Positions 15,718-24,176 of a stretch of DNA of 64,000 nucleotides are shown piece by piece. Under the pieces are notes generated by a model. The model saw nothing but the letters and a program-made list of their open reading frames with translations, was not told the DNA's origin and searched no databases. The translations under genes and the position numbers were made by a program. The stretch covers positions 1-64,000 of the forward strand of contig NZ_VMNW02000027.1 of the NCBI RefSeq assembly GCF_007713735.2, given 5' to 3'. Every line of letters starts with the position of its first letter. Within the stretch, counting starts at the first letter, position 1. Origin of the DNA: Amycolatopsis acidicola (lineage in GTDB: Bacteria; Actinomycetota; Actinomycetes; Mycobacteriales; Pseudonocardiaceae).

Positions 15718-16611
15718 ATGGCACGGCTACTCGGTGGCGACTTCGACGGACCGGCACGGCTGCGGGAGCTCCTGGCAGGCGGAGACCCCGTGGTGGCCCC
15801 CGGCGCCTACGACGCGCTCAGCGCCCGGCTGATCGAGGACGCGGGCTTTCCCGCGGTCTACATGACCGGTTTCGGCGTCACCGCTTCGCTGCTCGGCCGC
15901 CCCGACGTCGGCCTGCTCACCATGACCGAGATGGTCGACGCGGCGCGCCGGATCGCGGCCGCGGTGGACCTGCCGGTGGTCGCCGACGCCGACACCGGCT
16001 ACGGCAACGCGCTCAACGTGATCCGCACCGTGCGCGAGTACGAAACCGCCGGGGTCGCGGGAATCCACCTGGAGGACCAGGTTTCCCCGAAACGGTGCGG
16101 TCACATGGAAGGCAAGCAGGTCGTCACCGCCGACGCGATGGTCGACAAGGTGAAGGCGGCCGTGCGCGCCCGCCGCAACAACGACTTCGTGCTCATCGCG
16201 CGCACAGACGCCCGCGCCGTCGAGGGCATCGACGCGGCGATCGAGCGCGCGCACCGCTATCGCGAGGCGGGTGCGGACGCGTTGTTCGTCGAGGCGCTGC
16301 AGAGCGAGGAGGAGATCGAGCGGGTCGCGGCCGAGTTCGCCGGTTTCCCGTTGCTGTTCAACTGGGTCGAGGGCGGCAAGACCCCGCCGGTCGGCCTGGA
16401 TCGCTTGCGGGAGCTGGGTTTCCGGCTCGTGATCTGCCCTATCTCGACACTGCTCGCGGCCACCGGGGCACTGCGGGAGACCCTCGGCCGGATCAAAAAG
16501 GACGGCACCCCGCTCAACGTCCTCGGCTCGCTGCCGGGGTTCGGCGAGTTCACCGAGTTCATCGGACTGCCCGAGGTCAACTCGATCGGCGATCGCTACC
16601 CGAATTCGTGA
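15718..16611 (+). CDS. isocitrate lyase / PEP mutase superfamily protein
   Basis: 297 residues. The TIM-barrel signatures are clear: YMTGFGVTASLLGRPD near 48-63, ADADTGYGNALNV near 89-101, and the flexible-loop catalytic motif KRCGH at 125-129. Family members cleave C-C bonds of 2-methylisocitrate or oxaloacetate, or move phosphonate groups. The KRCGH form is common to methylisocitrate-lyase-like and oxaloacetate-decarboxylase-like members, and the exact substrate is unclear. No methylcitrate synthase or dehydratase gene is nearby. GGAGGGTG precedes the ATG. The last 17 codons and stop are repeated directly downstream. Confidence 0.85.
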   Translation: MARLLGGDFDGPARLRELLAGGDPVVAPGAYDALSARLIEDAGFPAVYMTGFGVTASLLGRPDVGLLTMTEMVDAARRIAAAVDLPVVADADTGYGNALNVIRTVREYETAGVAGIHLEDQVSPKRCGHMEGKQVVTADAMVDKVKAAVRARRNNDFVLIARTDARAVEGIDAAIERAHRYREAGADALFVEALQSEEEIERVAAEFAGFPLLFNWVEGGKTPPVGLDRLRELGFRLVICPISTLLAATGALRETLGRIKKDGTPLNVLGSLPGFGEFTEFIGLPEVNSIGDRYPNS

Positions 16612-16694
16612 CCGGCGTCAGTCCGAGTTCATCGGGCTGCCCGAGGTCAACTCGATCGGCGACCGCTACCCGAATTCGTGACCGGCGTCAGTCC
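16553..16694. repeat. 70-bp tandem duplication at the 3' end of the PEP-mutase-family gene
   Basis: Bases 16553-16624 recur at 16623-16694 with only two mismatches (16566/16636 and 16593/16663), an offset of 70. The first copy carries the last 17 codons, the stop and the region after it. The second lies in the intergenic space and its end overlaps the stop of the convergent DUF3237 gene. The near identity implies a recent event. Confidence 0.95.
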
Positions 16695-17152
16695 AAGGCG
16701 TACAGGTCGTACTCGACCGCGTCCGCCGAACGGGCGGCGTAGGCCACGAAAACGGTGCGGTTGAGCCACGAATAGCGCGGGTCGCCGGTTTCGAGACGCA
16801 CGCTCACGCGGAAGTAGTACTCCTCGGGGCCGACCTCGGCGCCGGCGATCACGCGCTCCAGCACCTCGGGCGGGCCGTGCCGGACTCCGTTGGTGGCCAG
16901 GTAAACCAGCGCGCCGTCGTCGGTTTCGGCGGTGTAGCGCGTGTCGATGAGCGCCGTCCCGTCGTCGTGCACGAGCTGCCAGTCCGCCCCGCCGGACAGG
17001 ATCCGCCCGCGCAGCCGCCTGCCGTCGATAGTGCCGCCGACGATCGGGACGATCCGCCGCAGCCCCTGCGGCGTCTGCCCGAGCACGAGCATCGGATCGA
17101 GTTCGACGCGCACACGCGCGATACGGCTCAGCGTGAGTTCGGGCAGCTGCAT
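16688..17152 (-). CDS. DUF3237 family protein
   Basis: 154 residues, mostly beta strand, with the DUF3237 hallmarks: an N-terminal RIARVRVELDPM strand, GGTIDGRRLRGRILSGGADW near residues 38-57, and DTRYTAETDDGALVYLATNG followed by Y-F-R-V. The function is unknown, although the family often occurs with catabolic enzymes. GAGG lies before ATG 17152. Its stop overlaps the second copy of the 70-bp duplication, so its 3' end may have been altered by that event. Confidence 0.85.
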   Translation of the reverse strand: MQLPELTLSRIARVRVELDPMLVLGQTPQGLRRIVPIVGGTIDGRRLRGRILSGGADWQLVHDDGTALIDTRYTAETDDGALVYLATNGVRHGPPEVLERVIAGAEVGPEEYYFRVSVRLETGDPRYSWLNRTVFVAYAARSADAVEYDLYALD

Positions 17153-17177
17153 CGGGGCCTCCTCGGGCCCCAGTCTG

Positions 17178-17603
17178 TCAGCCCACCGGCGCGCGCGGGA
17201 CCGGGAACGCGTCCTCGGTCTCGGCCAGCCGGACCCGCACATGCGCCCACAGCGTCATCCGCTCGCCCTCGTTGCCGATACCCCAGTCCGTGGCACAGGA
17301 TTCGAGCACGGACCTGCTGGTCCGCGACGCGCTCGGCGAGCAGGGCAGGGACAGGTGCGGAGCCGAGACGGCCACCCGCAGGGACGGTCTGTCGAAGGAG
17401 CGGATCAGGCACACCCCGGCCGGCAGGTTGCCGTATTCGCAGGCCAGCGTGCACAGCTCGTCGGCGACCAGCACGGAGTCGATCACATCGTCCTCGGCGC
17501 AGCCGGGCAGCAGTACCCGTGCCACGTCACGCACTTTTCCCAGATCCTGCAGGCCACTCAACGTGAGCCGTTCGATCCGTTCACCGTGTGCCGGCGCACC
17601 CAT
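17178..17603 (-). CDS. anti-sigma-factor-like ATP-binding protein (HATPase fold, degenerate)
   Basis: 141 residues resembling the RsbW-type histidine-kinase-like ATPase fold of actinobacterial anti-sigma regulators. An N-terminal strand-helix LSGLQDLGKVRDVARVLLPG is followed by the N-box-like helix SVLVADELCTLACEYG, where the family's Asn is replaced (E-L-C rather than E-L-x-x-N). The C-terminal G-box region is short (SCATDWGIGNEGERMTLWAH). ATP binding is doubtful. GGAGGTGA precedes ATG 17603 by 11 bases. The STAS gene diverging at 17859 is the expected type of partner. Confidence 0.7.
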   Translation of the reverse strand: MGAPAHGERIERLTLSGLQDLGKVRDVARVLLPGCAEDDVIDSVLVADELCTLACEYGNLPAGVCLIRSFDRPSLRVAVSAPHLSLPCSPSASRTSRSVLESCATDWGIGNEGERMTLWAHVRVRLAETEDAFPVPRAPVG

Positions 17604-17858
17604 GCTGACGATCACCTCCGCTGGCAGCTCAACGCGAGTGACCGACCGTCTACCCCGCGCATGCCGATCGGAAACGTCGGGTGAACAGCGTCCGGATCGC
17701 AACCCACGCGCGTTTGCCCGCCGGAAGGTCACGACTACGCTGCAAGCACGCGGTCGGGTCCGCAGCCGCTGGGCCCGCTCGCCCGGCTGGTGCGCCACCG
17801 CCGGGCGAGGCTCGTCCTGGTCTGCTTCGGCCGCCGGAACAGGGAGGTCAGCACCGTC

Positions 17859-18209
17859 ATGTCGCAGCCACCGGGCTCCCTGAAACTGGAGACCACCTGG
17901 CCTCAGGACGGCCTCGCGGTGGTCGTCGTGGGCGGTGACCTGGACATGCTGACCGCCCCGCGGCTGCGGGGTGTGCTGGACGAATTACTGGCGCGGTCAC
18001 CGAAGGCGATAGTGGTCGATCTCACTTCCGTCGAGTTCCTCGGTTCGGCCGGGCTGGCCGCCCTGATGCGCGCGCACGAGCAGGCCGGTGACGTGCGGCT
18101 GCGGATAGTCGCCCCGGCCCGTGAGGTGCACCGCGCGTTCACGGTGACCGGGCTGGACGAGGTGCTCGCCCTGTACCCGACGCGGGAAGCGGCGCTGACC
18201 GCGGTATGA
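17859..18209 (+). CDS. STAS-domain anti-sigma factor antagonist
   Basis: 116 residues of a single STAS domain: GLAVVVVGGDLDMLTAPRLRG, then IVVDLTSVEFLGSAGLAALM near residues 57-76, where the Ser of LGSAG is the site usually phosphorylated by an RsbW-type kinase, and IVAPAREVHRAF toward the end. The length is typical of RsbV-like antagonists. GGGAGG is 12 bases before ATG 17859. It diverges from the RsbW-like gene across 255 bp. The two may form a partner-switching pair, but the ATPase looks degenerate. Confidence 0.85.
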   Translation: MSQPPGSLKLETTWPQDGLAVVVVGGDLDMLTAPRLRGVLDELLARSPKAIVVDLTSVEFLGSAGLAALMRAHEQAGDVRLRIVAPAREVHRAFTVTGLDEVLALYPTREAALTAV

Positions 18210-18270
18210 GGTAACGACCAAGGGCCACGCCCGATAACGGTGCATAGGCACCAGGTCGAGGTGATGCCCC

Positions 18271-18468
18271 GTGTCCGTTCACCCTCCAGCCGCGAGCATG
18301 CGGAACCGCCGTTGGTGGTGGCTGCTCTGCGCACTCGTCTTCGCCGTCACGGCGGGCCTGCAAGTGTTCCTCGCGGTCAGCACCGCGGCCTGGTGGGCCT
18401 GGGCGGTCGCGGTCTTCTTCGCGCTCATCGCGCTCGGCTGCGCGCTGGCCGCCGGCCGTAGCCTGTAG
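18271..18468 (+). CDS. small two-helix membrane protein
   Basis: 65 residues: a basic N-terminus (RNRR), then two transmembrane helices (about 15-35 and 40-60) rich in Trp and Ala, with a short tail. No family is recognised. GTG 18271 is preferred because GAGGTGA lies 6 bases upstream; ATG 18298 is possible. It sits 61 bp after the STAS gene, in the same direction. Confidence 0.6.
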   Translation: MSVHPPAASMRNRRWWWLLCALVFAVTAGLQVFLAVSTAAWWAWAVAVFFALIALGCALAAGRSL

Positions 18469-18562
18469 CGTCGCCCGGAAAATTCCGGACGGGGCTTTCA
18501 ACAAATCGGTGCATCCGGCGCGTTATTCCCCACGCACAGTCACACCGTGAGAAGGGGGAGGC

Positions 18563-19072
18563 GTGCCTGAGCGCTTCGAGCAGTTCGTCGCCGGCCGGCT
18601 GGACCGGCTGCTGCGCTACGCGACCGCGCTGACCTGCGACCCGCATCTGGCCCAGGACGTCGTGCAGGAGGTGCTGCTGCGGGCGCAGGTCCGGTGGCCG
18701 CGGATCTCCTCGATGGACGCGCCGGAGAGCTATCTGCGCCGCATGGTCACCAACGAGTACCTGTCCTGGCGGCGCCGACGGGCCTCCAAGGTCATCGCCT
18801 CGACGCACGGAAAGCTGGACGAGCTCGGCGCGCCGACGGCCGACCACGCTCACCGCTATGCCGAGCGTGACGCGATGCGCCACCGGATAGCGCGGCTGCC
18901 GCGTAAACAACGGGCCGCGATCCTGTTGCGCTATTACGAGGACTGCACGGACGAACAGATCGGCGAGGTGCTGGGCTGCGCCACCGGCACCGTCCGCAGT
19001 CACATCTCCCGGGCGCTGAGCGCGTTGCGCGCCGACGAAGCCCGCATGTCCGTCACGGAGGCCCTGTCATGA
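18563..19072 (+). CDS. SigE-family RNA polymerase ECF sigma factor
   Basis: 169 residues. Region 2 is at about 8-75 (LRYATALTCDPHLAQDVVQE and PESYLRRMVTNEYLSWRRRR) and region 4 at about 105-160 (LPRKQRAAILLRYYEDCTDE, then GCATGTVRSHISRAL). This is the actinobacterial SigE-family ECF type. The GTG start has GGGGGAGG six bases before it. The last bases overlap the next gene's ATG (ATGA at 19069-19072), so the two are translationally coupled. The next gene takes the place usually held by a membrane anti-sigma factor. Confidence 0.9.
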   Translation: MPERFEQFVAGRLDRLLRYATALTCDPHLAQDVVQEVLLRAQVRWPRISSMDAPESYLRRMVTNEYLSWRRRRASKVIASTHGKLDELGAPTADHAHRYAERDAMRHRIARLPRKQRAAILLRYYEDCTDEQIGEVLGCATGTVRSHISRALSALRADEARMSVTEALS

Positions 19073-20004
19073 CCCGCGACACCGAAAGCCTCATCCGCCA
19101 GGCCTTCGAGGCCGAGGCCGACCGCGCCGTGGACGCACGCCTCGTGCTCGCGGAACTGGAACGCCGCAAGCCCCGCCGCAGGGGCGCGCTGATCGTCCTG
19201 ACCGCGGCCGCCGTCGTGGTCGCCGTCGCGGCGGCCGTGGTGGTGCCGCAGTTGCTGCGCAACCCGGCGCTGCCGGTCGGGACCGCTCCGGTCGAGCAGA
19301 ACATCCTCATCGCCGGGCTGGACGACAACGGCTTCACCGATTCGATCGTGCTCGCGCATCTCGGCAAGGACGGTTCGGGCTCGGCGGTCGCGTTGCCGCG
19401 TGACACCGAAGTCGACATCCCGGGGCAGGGCCCGGGCCGGCTCAATTCCGCGTACCGCGCGGGCGGCGCCGAGGCGCTGAAAACGACGGTGCAGAACCTG
19501 ACCGGCGTCAAGATCGACCACTACGCGATGGTCGACATGGCCGGGGTCGCGAAGCTCAGTACCGCGGTCGGCGGAGTGCCGGTGTGCCTGCGGAACCCTT
19601 CTCACGACCCGTATTCCGGCGCGTCCCTGCCTGCCGGCAACCAGACGCTCTCGGGCGCGCAGGCGCTGTCCTTCCTGCGGCAGCGGTTCGGCCTGCCGAA
19701 CGGAGACCTCGACCGCATCGCCCGGCTGCAGCTGTTCATGCGGTCGCTGGCGAAGCAGGCGCTCGGCAAACTCACCGACGGCGCCGTGATCGCCGCCGTC
19801 CGGGACAGCGTGCACACCGACGCGGGCTGGAATCCCCTGACCGCCGCAGGGATGCTGCGCGGCAACGTCAGCACGGCGACCATCCCCGTGGACTCGCCGG
19901 ACAACGAGAACATGTTCACCGCCGAGCCCGCGAAGGTGCGGGAGTTCGTGCAGGACTTCACCGCCTCGCCGCCCCCGGCGGACGACGCGGGTTGCGTGAA
20001 CTGA
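19069..20004 (+). CDS. LytR-CpsA-Psr (LCP) family protein coupled to a sigma factor
   Basis: 311 residues. The cytoplasmic N-terminus (1-40) is charged and helical, one transmembrane helix spans about 41-62, and the rest is an extracytoplasmic LCP domain: NILIAGLDDNGFTDSIVLAHL, VALPRDTEVDIPG, RLNSAYRAGGAEAL, HYAMVDMAG and the FLRQRFGLPNGDLDRIARLQ signature. LCP enzymes attach glycopolymers to peptidoglycan. The domain is short, without the usual C-terminal LytR_C region. Direct coupling to a SigE-family gene suggests the N-terminal segment could hold the sigma factor; this is inference. Confidence 0.85.
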   Translation: MTRDTESLIRQAFEAEADRAVDARLVLAELERRKPRRRGALIVLTAAAVVVAVAAAVVVPQLLRNPALPVGTAPVEQNILIAGLDDNGFTDSIVLAHLGKDGSGSAVALPRDTEVDIPGQGPGRLNSAYRAGGAEALKTTVQNLTGVKIDHYAMVDMAGVAKLSTAVGGVPVCLRNPSHDPYSGASLPAGNQTLSGAQALSFLRQRFGLPNGDLDRIARLQLFMRSLAKQALGKLTDGAVIAAVRDSVHTDAGWNPLTAAGMLRGNVSTATIPVDSPDNENMFTAEPAKVREFVQDFTASPPPADDAGCVN

Positions 20005-20010
20005 ACAGGA

Positions 20011-20043
20011 CCGGGCCCCACGGTGCGAAGCCGCGGGGCCCGG
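20011..20043. terminator. bidirectional hairpin between convergent genes
   Basis: CCGGGCCCC-A-CGG (20011-20023) pairs with CCG-C-GGGGCCCGG (20031-20043) around a 7-base loop. It lies 6 bases after the LCP stop and 5 bases before the stop of the convergent gene, so it can end both transcripts. Confidence 0.8.
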
Positions 20044-20048
20044 GTCTT

Positions 20049-20909
20049 TCAGCAGCGCACCAGCAGGCCGGTCAGGGCCGAGCAGGCGCGCGAGGCGGTG
20101 TCGTTCGTGGCGACGGGATCAGCCGGGGTGCTCTGCGTGCGTTGAACCGTTGTGGTGAACGGTCCCACAGCCAGCAGTCCTGGCACGACGGCGAACTTCA
20201 CCGTGGCGCTCGCCCCCGAGGCGAGCGAAGGCAGACCGCACGTGACAGTGCGCGTGTTCGCCGGATGCGTGCAGTCCGTCGAACCCGCGTACACCAAGCC
20301 ATTGGCGTACGTGCCGGAGAGCCGGATCTCGGTCGCGGCGGCCGGGCCCGTGTTGCTCACTGTCGCGGCGTACGTGATCTTCGTGCCCAGCAACCCGTTG
20401 ACCGCGGAAGCGTCGAGCGACACCTTGATGTCGGCGGCCTGGGGAGCGCCGGTCACGGTGAGCGCCGGGCCGTCCAGAGTGTCGAAGGCGTAGTTGTCGC
20501 CCACGAGCTGGGTCTGCAGGGTCAGCGCGCCGGGATCGGCGGTGTCCTTGACCCGGAAGGTGAAGACGACGGTGCGGCTCTCTCCGGCGGGCAGGTCGCC
20601 GACGCCGCCGCGGTAGCTGCTGCCGAGCGCGCCACAGGGCGCGATCGTTCCGGTGCAGGACACCAGATCCGCGACGTCGACCAGCGACCGCTCCGCCCCG
20701 TACAGCGCGGCCTTGGCTCCGGTGACGGTGAAACTCTGCGAGTTGTGGATCTGCTCCGTCACGGTGAAGGTGCCACCCTGGGCGACGGTGGCGGGCGCGA
20801 GCTGGGCCGAACTGGTCGGCTCGTCCGCCGCGAGCGCGGGGGCCACGGGCAGGATCGCGCAGGTGGCGGCCGCCAGCACCGTGCACAGGGTTCTTCGTCT
20901 CGGATTCAT
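20049..20909 (-). CDS. secreted DUF11-like surface protein
   Basis: 286 residues. A signal peptide (RRRTLCTVLAAATCAILPVA, cleavage after ALA) is followed by two Ig-like beta-sandwich modules. The second has the DUF11 signature of concatenated actinobacterial surface repeats (ITYAATVSNTGPAAATEIRL, CTHPANTRTVTCGLPSLASG, and DPVATNDTA at the end). Cysteine pairs lie in the extracellular part. There is no sortase motif or membrane anchor, so it is probably released. The function is unknown. It is separated from the dehydratase operon by 77 bp and may have its own promoter. Confidence 0.8.
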   Translation of the reverse strand: MNPRRRTLCTVLAAATCAILPVAPALAADEPTSSAQLAPATVAQGGTFTVTEQIHNSQSFTVTGAKAALYGAERSLVDVADLVSCTGTIAPCGALGSSYRGGVGDLPAGESRTVVFTFRVKDTADPGALTLQTQLVGDNYAFDTLDGPALTVTGAPQAADIKVSLDASAVNGLLGTKITYAATVSNTGPAAATEIRLSGTYANGLVYAGSTDCTHPANTRTVTCGLPSLASGASATVKFAVVPGLLAVGPFTTTVQRTQSTPADPVATNDTASRACSALTGLLVRC

Positions 20910-20986
20910 GACCTTCCGTTCCGCCGACTGTCGTGTTTGGACTCTCGTCAGTCGCCGGACGAACCCGGTTCGTTACGGCGCGGGGC

Positions 20987-21397
20987 CTAGCGCTTCGGGA
21001 AAGCCGCTACGCCGGCCTCGGCCACCTGCGTGTCCTGCTCGACGCTGCCCGCGCTCACGCCGATCGCCCCGACCACCTCACCTCGGCGCACCAGCGGAAT
21101 CCCGCCGCCGAAGATGACCAGGCCGCCGTTGGTCACCTCGATCCCGTACAGCGGCGCGCCCGGCGCCGCGGCTTCGCCCAGCACGGCCGTGGTCATCTTC
21201 AGCAGCGCCGCCGTGCGCGCCTTGCCGATCGCGATCTCCACGCTGGCCAGTATCGCGCCGTCCTGCCGGGCGAAGGCCAGCAGATGCGCGCCGTCGTCCA
21301 CGACGGCCACGTTCATCGGCTGGCCGATCTCACCGGCCTTGGCCAGCGCGGCGTCGAGGACCTTCTGGGCGTCGGCGAGCGCGAGTCGAGGGGCCAC
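20987..21397 (-). CDS. GlcG/HbpS-family protein (PduO C-terminal-like)
   Basis: 136 residues of the GlcG/HbpS (Haem_degrading, DUF336) fold: KVLDAALAKAGEIGQPMNVA near the start, GIEVTNGGLVIFGGGIPLVR in the middle and GEVVGAIGVSAGSVEQD near the end. The same domain forms the C-terminal half of PduO cobalamin adenosyltransferase, so its place as the last gene of a B12-dependent dehydratase operon makes sense. It may bind haem or assist cofactor handling. The adenosyltransferase half is not in the window. GTG 21397 follows AGGAGA and lies 12 bases after the reactivase small subunit. Confidence 0.85.
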   Translation of the reverse strand: MAPRLALADAQKVLDAALAKAGEIGQPMNVAVVDDGAHLLAFARQDGAILASVEIAIGKARTAALLKMTTAVLGEAAAPGAPLYGIEVTNGGLVIFGGGIPLVRRGEVVGAIGVSAGSVEQDTQVAEAGVAAFPKR

Positions 21398-21409
21398 GTT
21401 GTTTCTCCT

Positions 21410-21730
21410 TCACCTTGTCTTGAGCGGAATCCTGGTGACGAGCCGGGCGGCGTTGTGCCCAAGACGGCGCGCTTCGCCCGCCGGGCCGGTCAACGCCGGC
21501 TCGTCCTGGGGCAGCTTCGCGTGGTGCACGCAGACGGTCCCCGTGTCACCGACGCCGATACCCACGTCGAGCGGTGAGGCCAGCGCGGCGGCGAAAGCCA
21601 GCACGACGGCATCCCCGCCAGGATAGGAGGAGACCTCCGCCGGGACACCTTCCTCCTCCAGCCCGGCAAGGATTTCCCGCAGGCAAGGGGAAAAGGCGCT
21701 GTACACGACGACAGTGGGTGGCACGGGCAT
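21410..21730 (-). CDS. pduH: diol dehydratase reactivase, small subunit
   Basis: 106 residues of the DdrB/PduH type. It has TVVVYSAFSPCLREILAGLEEEGVP at the N-terminus (given here as seen across residues 6-30), DVGIGVGDTGTVCVHHAKLP near 55-74 and GHNAARLVTRIPLK at the end. The small subunit swaps with a dehydratase subunit while damaged cobalamin is released. It starts 2 bases after the stop of the large reactivase gene, which argues for balanced expression. It is typical in length. Confidence 0.85.
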   Translation of the reverse strand: MPVPPTVVVYSAFSPCLREILAGLEEEGVPAEVSSYPGGDAVVLAFAAALASPLDVGIGVGDTGTVCVHHAKLPQDEPALTGPAGEARRLGHNAARLVTRIPLKTR

Positions 21731-21732
21731 CG

Positions 21733-23577
21733 TCAGCTCCCCACCGCTTCGCCGAGCGCTTCCGTGAGCGCGTACCGCGCCACCAGCCCTGTCGCCACGG
21801 CGTTGCGCGGGCCTTCGGTGCCGCGCACATTCCCTGTGCCGCACACGATTCCGAGCCCGGCGACGGCTTCGGCGATCAGCTCCGGGATCTCGAAGTCCAG
21901 CGCGGACCCGCCGAGCACCACGACGAACCCGATCTGCCGCAGGTTCCCGCCCGGCGCGACCTGCTCCAGCGCGCGCAGTGCGTTGACCACGAACACCTTT
22001 TCCTTGGCACCACGGCGAACCTGCCGGATCTTCTCCATGCTGTGCCGCGTCGGCACCGGACGCAGCCCCTCCTCGCCGAGGACGACGACGCGCGCGAAGG
22101 TGTCGGCGGGCAGCGGTTGCTCGTAGAAGCGCGCGGTGCCGTCCTCCATCCGCACGTGGAAGAAGCTCTCCGCCTTGGCGAGCGGGTTCTTCTTGATGTC
22201 CTCGGCCAGTTCCCGGTTCTCCAGGCCCAGTTCCGCGTCGATCAGCTTCGTCACCAGATCGCCCGCGCCCGCGAGGTGCACCGACCGCACGACCCCGTTT
22301 TCGGTCGCGATCGCGGCGTCGGTGGACCCGCCGCCCAGGTCCAGGATCGCCAGCGGCCGGTCGGTCCCGGGCGTGGTGAGCGCGCCGAGCACGGCCATGT
22401 CCGCCTCGACCCCGCCGATCAGCACCTCGACGCCGAGCGCCTCCCGCAGTTCCGCGGCGAGCGCCTGCATCGGGCCGCGGCTCGTGCGGACCATCGCGGC
22501 GAGCGCGACCGCTGTCTCCAGCGCGAACTCCCCCGCCAGCGCGCCGGTCACCGATTGCGGGACGAACGTGTCGACCGCCAGCACGTCCTGGATCCGCACC
22601 GCGCTCGCCTTCGTTCCCGTCAGCCCCGACATCGTGTCGCGCACCCGCGCGAGCATCCCGCCGACGTGTGTGCCCGGCTCGCCCTCGGCGTCGGTGAGCG
22701 GGGTGACGCGGCGCAGGGCCGCCATGATCTCTCCCGCGCCGGCGTCCATCCCGATCGACCGCTTCGACTGCTCGCCGATCAGGGTGAGCGCGCCGGCCGG
22801 GATGCGGCGGTCCGTCACGTCGCCCGCCGGAGTGCGCACGACGACGGCGGACCGGTTCCCGACGAGCGCCCGGGCCACCGGCGCGATCATCCGGGTCTGG
22901 TCCGCGTCGAGCCCGAAAACCGTTGCTATGCCATAGGAATTGGACAGGGTACGAATGGTGCGGCCGGGTTCGGCGACCTCGACGGCGGCGAGCATGCCCA
23001 CCGGAACCCGGTCCACCAAGGTCACTTCGTCGACCACCGGGATCGGCGTGTCCAGCCGGTTCGCGATCAACGTCGCGTCGTCGGCATGCACGACCGCGCC
23101 GGTGACCCGTACCCCGCGCGCGGCCGCCGCGTTGATCCCCTCGGCGGCGTCCTCGAAATCCACGCCCACGCCGACGACGCAGATGACCCGCTCCCCCGCC
23201 GGGCACTCGCCGAGCGCCGGGAAGTCCACCGTCGTCCCGACGCCGAGCCCGGCGCCACCGGGGGTGTCCGGGTTGTGCCCGATCATCGTGGACTCGGTGA
23301 TGATCGTTTCGGTGATGGTCTCCATCGCCAGCCCGCTGATCACCGGAGTCGCTTCGTTGACCAGCACGGCCGTCAACTCGGCCGGATCACGCTTCGCGGC
23401 CTGCAACGCTTCGCGCACCACGCGGGTCACGCCGGGCACGTTGGCCGTGGTGCCCTTGATTCCCGACGTCGGCGCGAGCGCGCCCCCGAGGTAGGCCACC
23501 TCCTTGCGAGTGCCCACCTCGGCGACGCAGGCTTCGGTGGTCGAGTTGCCGATGTCGACGCCGACGACCAGCGCCAC
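21733..23577 (-). CDS. pduG: diol/glycerol dehydratase reactivase, large ATPase subunit
   Basis: 614 residues of the DdrA/PduG/GdrA type. The N-terminal actin-like ATPase motif is VVGVDIGNSTTEACVAEVG, ALAPTSGIKGT follows near residue 33, and the second phosphate-binding motif is AILDLGGGSTDAAI near 405. It uses ATP to expel inactivated cobalamin from the dehydratase. The length matches the family (about 610). GTG 23577 is 8 bases after the medium dehydratase subunit. It works with the small subunit encoded immediately after it. Confidence 0.92.
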   Translation of the reverse strand: MALVVGVDIGNSTTEACVAEVGTRKEVAYLGGALAPTSGIKGTTANVPGVTRVVREALQAAKRDPAELTAVLVNEATPVISGLAMETITETIITESTMIGHNPDTPGGAGLGVGTTVDFPALGECPAGERVICVVGVGVDFEDAAEGINAAAARGVRVTGAVVHADDATLIANRLDTPIPVVDEVTLVDRVPVGMLAAVEVAEPGRTIRTLSNSYGIATVFGLDADQTRMIAPVARALVGNRSAVVVRTPAGDVTDRRIPAGALTLIGEQSKRSIGMDAGAGEIMAALRRVTPLTDAEGEPGTHVGGMLARVRDTMSGLTGTKASAVRIQDVLAVDTFVPQSVTGALAGEFALETAVALAAMVRTSRGPMQALAAELREALGVEVLIGGVEADMAVLGALTTPGTDRPLAILDLGGGSTDAAIATENGVVRSVHLAGAGDLVTKLIDAELGLENRELAEDIKKNPLAKAESFFHVRMEDGTARFYEQPLPADTFARVVVLGEEGLRPVPTRHSMEKIRQVRRGAKEKVFVVNALRALEQVAPGGNLRQIGFVVVLGGSALDFEIPELIAEAVAGLGIVCGTGNVRGTEGPRNAVATGLVARYALTEALGEAVGS

Positions 23578-23584
23578 GGCCGCG

Positions 23585-24166
23585 CTACCCGGCGTCCGCC
23601 AGGCGGATGCGCACGCCCAGCTCGACCGGCGCCGCGCCGGGCACGACGAACTCGGTCTCCTTGATGTGCAGCAACGCCGCCTTCGCCTGCCACCGCGGCC
23701 GCGCCATGAAGTCGTTGCGCGCGGGCACCGGCTCCGGGGACTCGCCCTTCGCGTAGCGGGCGGCGTTACGGCCCACCTTGCGGAAGGTCTCCAGGTCCAT
23801 CAGCGGCGCCTGCGGGAACAGCTCCAAATTGGACAGCCGGACCAGGTCCTTCTGGTGGATCATCGTGGTGCCACGGGAAAGCACGCCGACCCCGATCCCG
23901 GAGCCGGACAGCTTCGCCGCGGCGTGCGCGATCACCGCGAGGTCCGAGCCGCCGCGGAACCGGATCACCCGCGAGCGGGCGCCCTGCTCCTCGATGCCCG
24001 CGAGCAGTTCCCGCAGCACTTCGGCGTGCGGGATGTCCACGATGGTCTTGGAGAAGAAATCGCCGAACGCCGGGGAAATCCCGATCACGACCTCGTCCGA
24101 CGTCGTGCCCCGTTCCGCCGGGCCCTGTTCGGTGAGGTCGAGCGTGCGCGTTTTGGTGTCCGCCAT
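23585..24166 (-). CDS. pduD: diol/glycerol dehydratase, medium subunit
   Basis: 193 residues of the PduD/DhaC type. The N-terminal 25 residues are variable, and the core has DEVVIGISPAFGDFFSKTIV, RVIRFRGGSDLAVIAHAAAK and SGSGIGVGVLSRGTTMIHQK, ending with VELGVRI. The medium subunit binds the lower face of adenosylcobalamin together with the large subunit. The N-terminus is short and does not look like a clear microcompartment encapsulation helix, which agrees with the absence of shell genes. It lies 10 bases downstream of the large subunit gene. Confidence 0.9.
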   Translation of the reverse strand: MADTKTRTLDLTEQGPAERGTTSDEVVIGISPAFGDFFSKTIVDIPHAEVLRELLAGIEEQGARSRVIRFRGGSDLAVIAHAAAKLSGSGIGVGVLSRGTTMIHQKDLVRLSNLELFPQAPLMDLETFRKVGRNAARYAKGESPEPVPARNDFMARPRWQAKAALLHIKETEFVVPGAAPVELGVRIRLADAG

Positions 24167-24176
24167 GACGTACTCC

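Noticed and set aside
21410..23206. 598-codon frame covering both reactivase genes
   Set aside because: Only its last 106 codons are real (the small reactivase subunit). The rest overlaps the large ATPase subunit in another frame and is Arg/Gly-rich.
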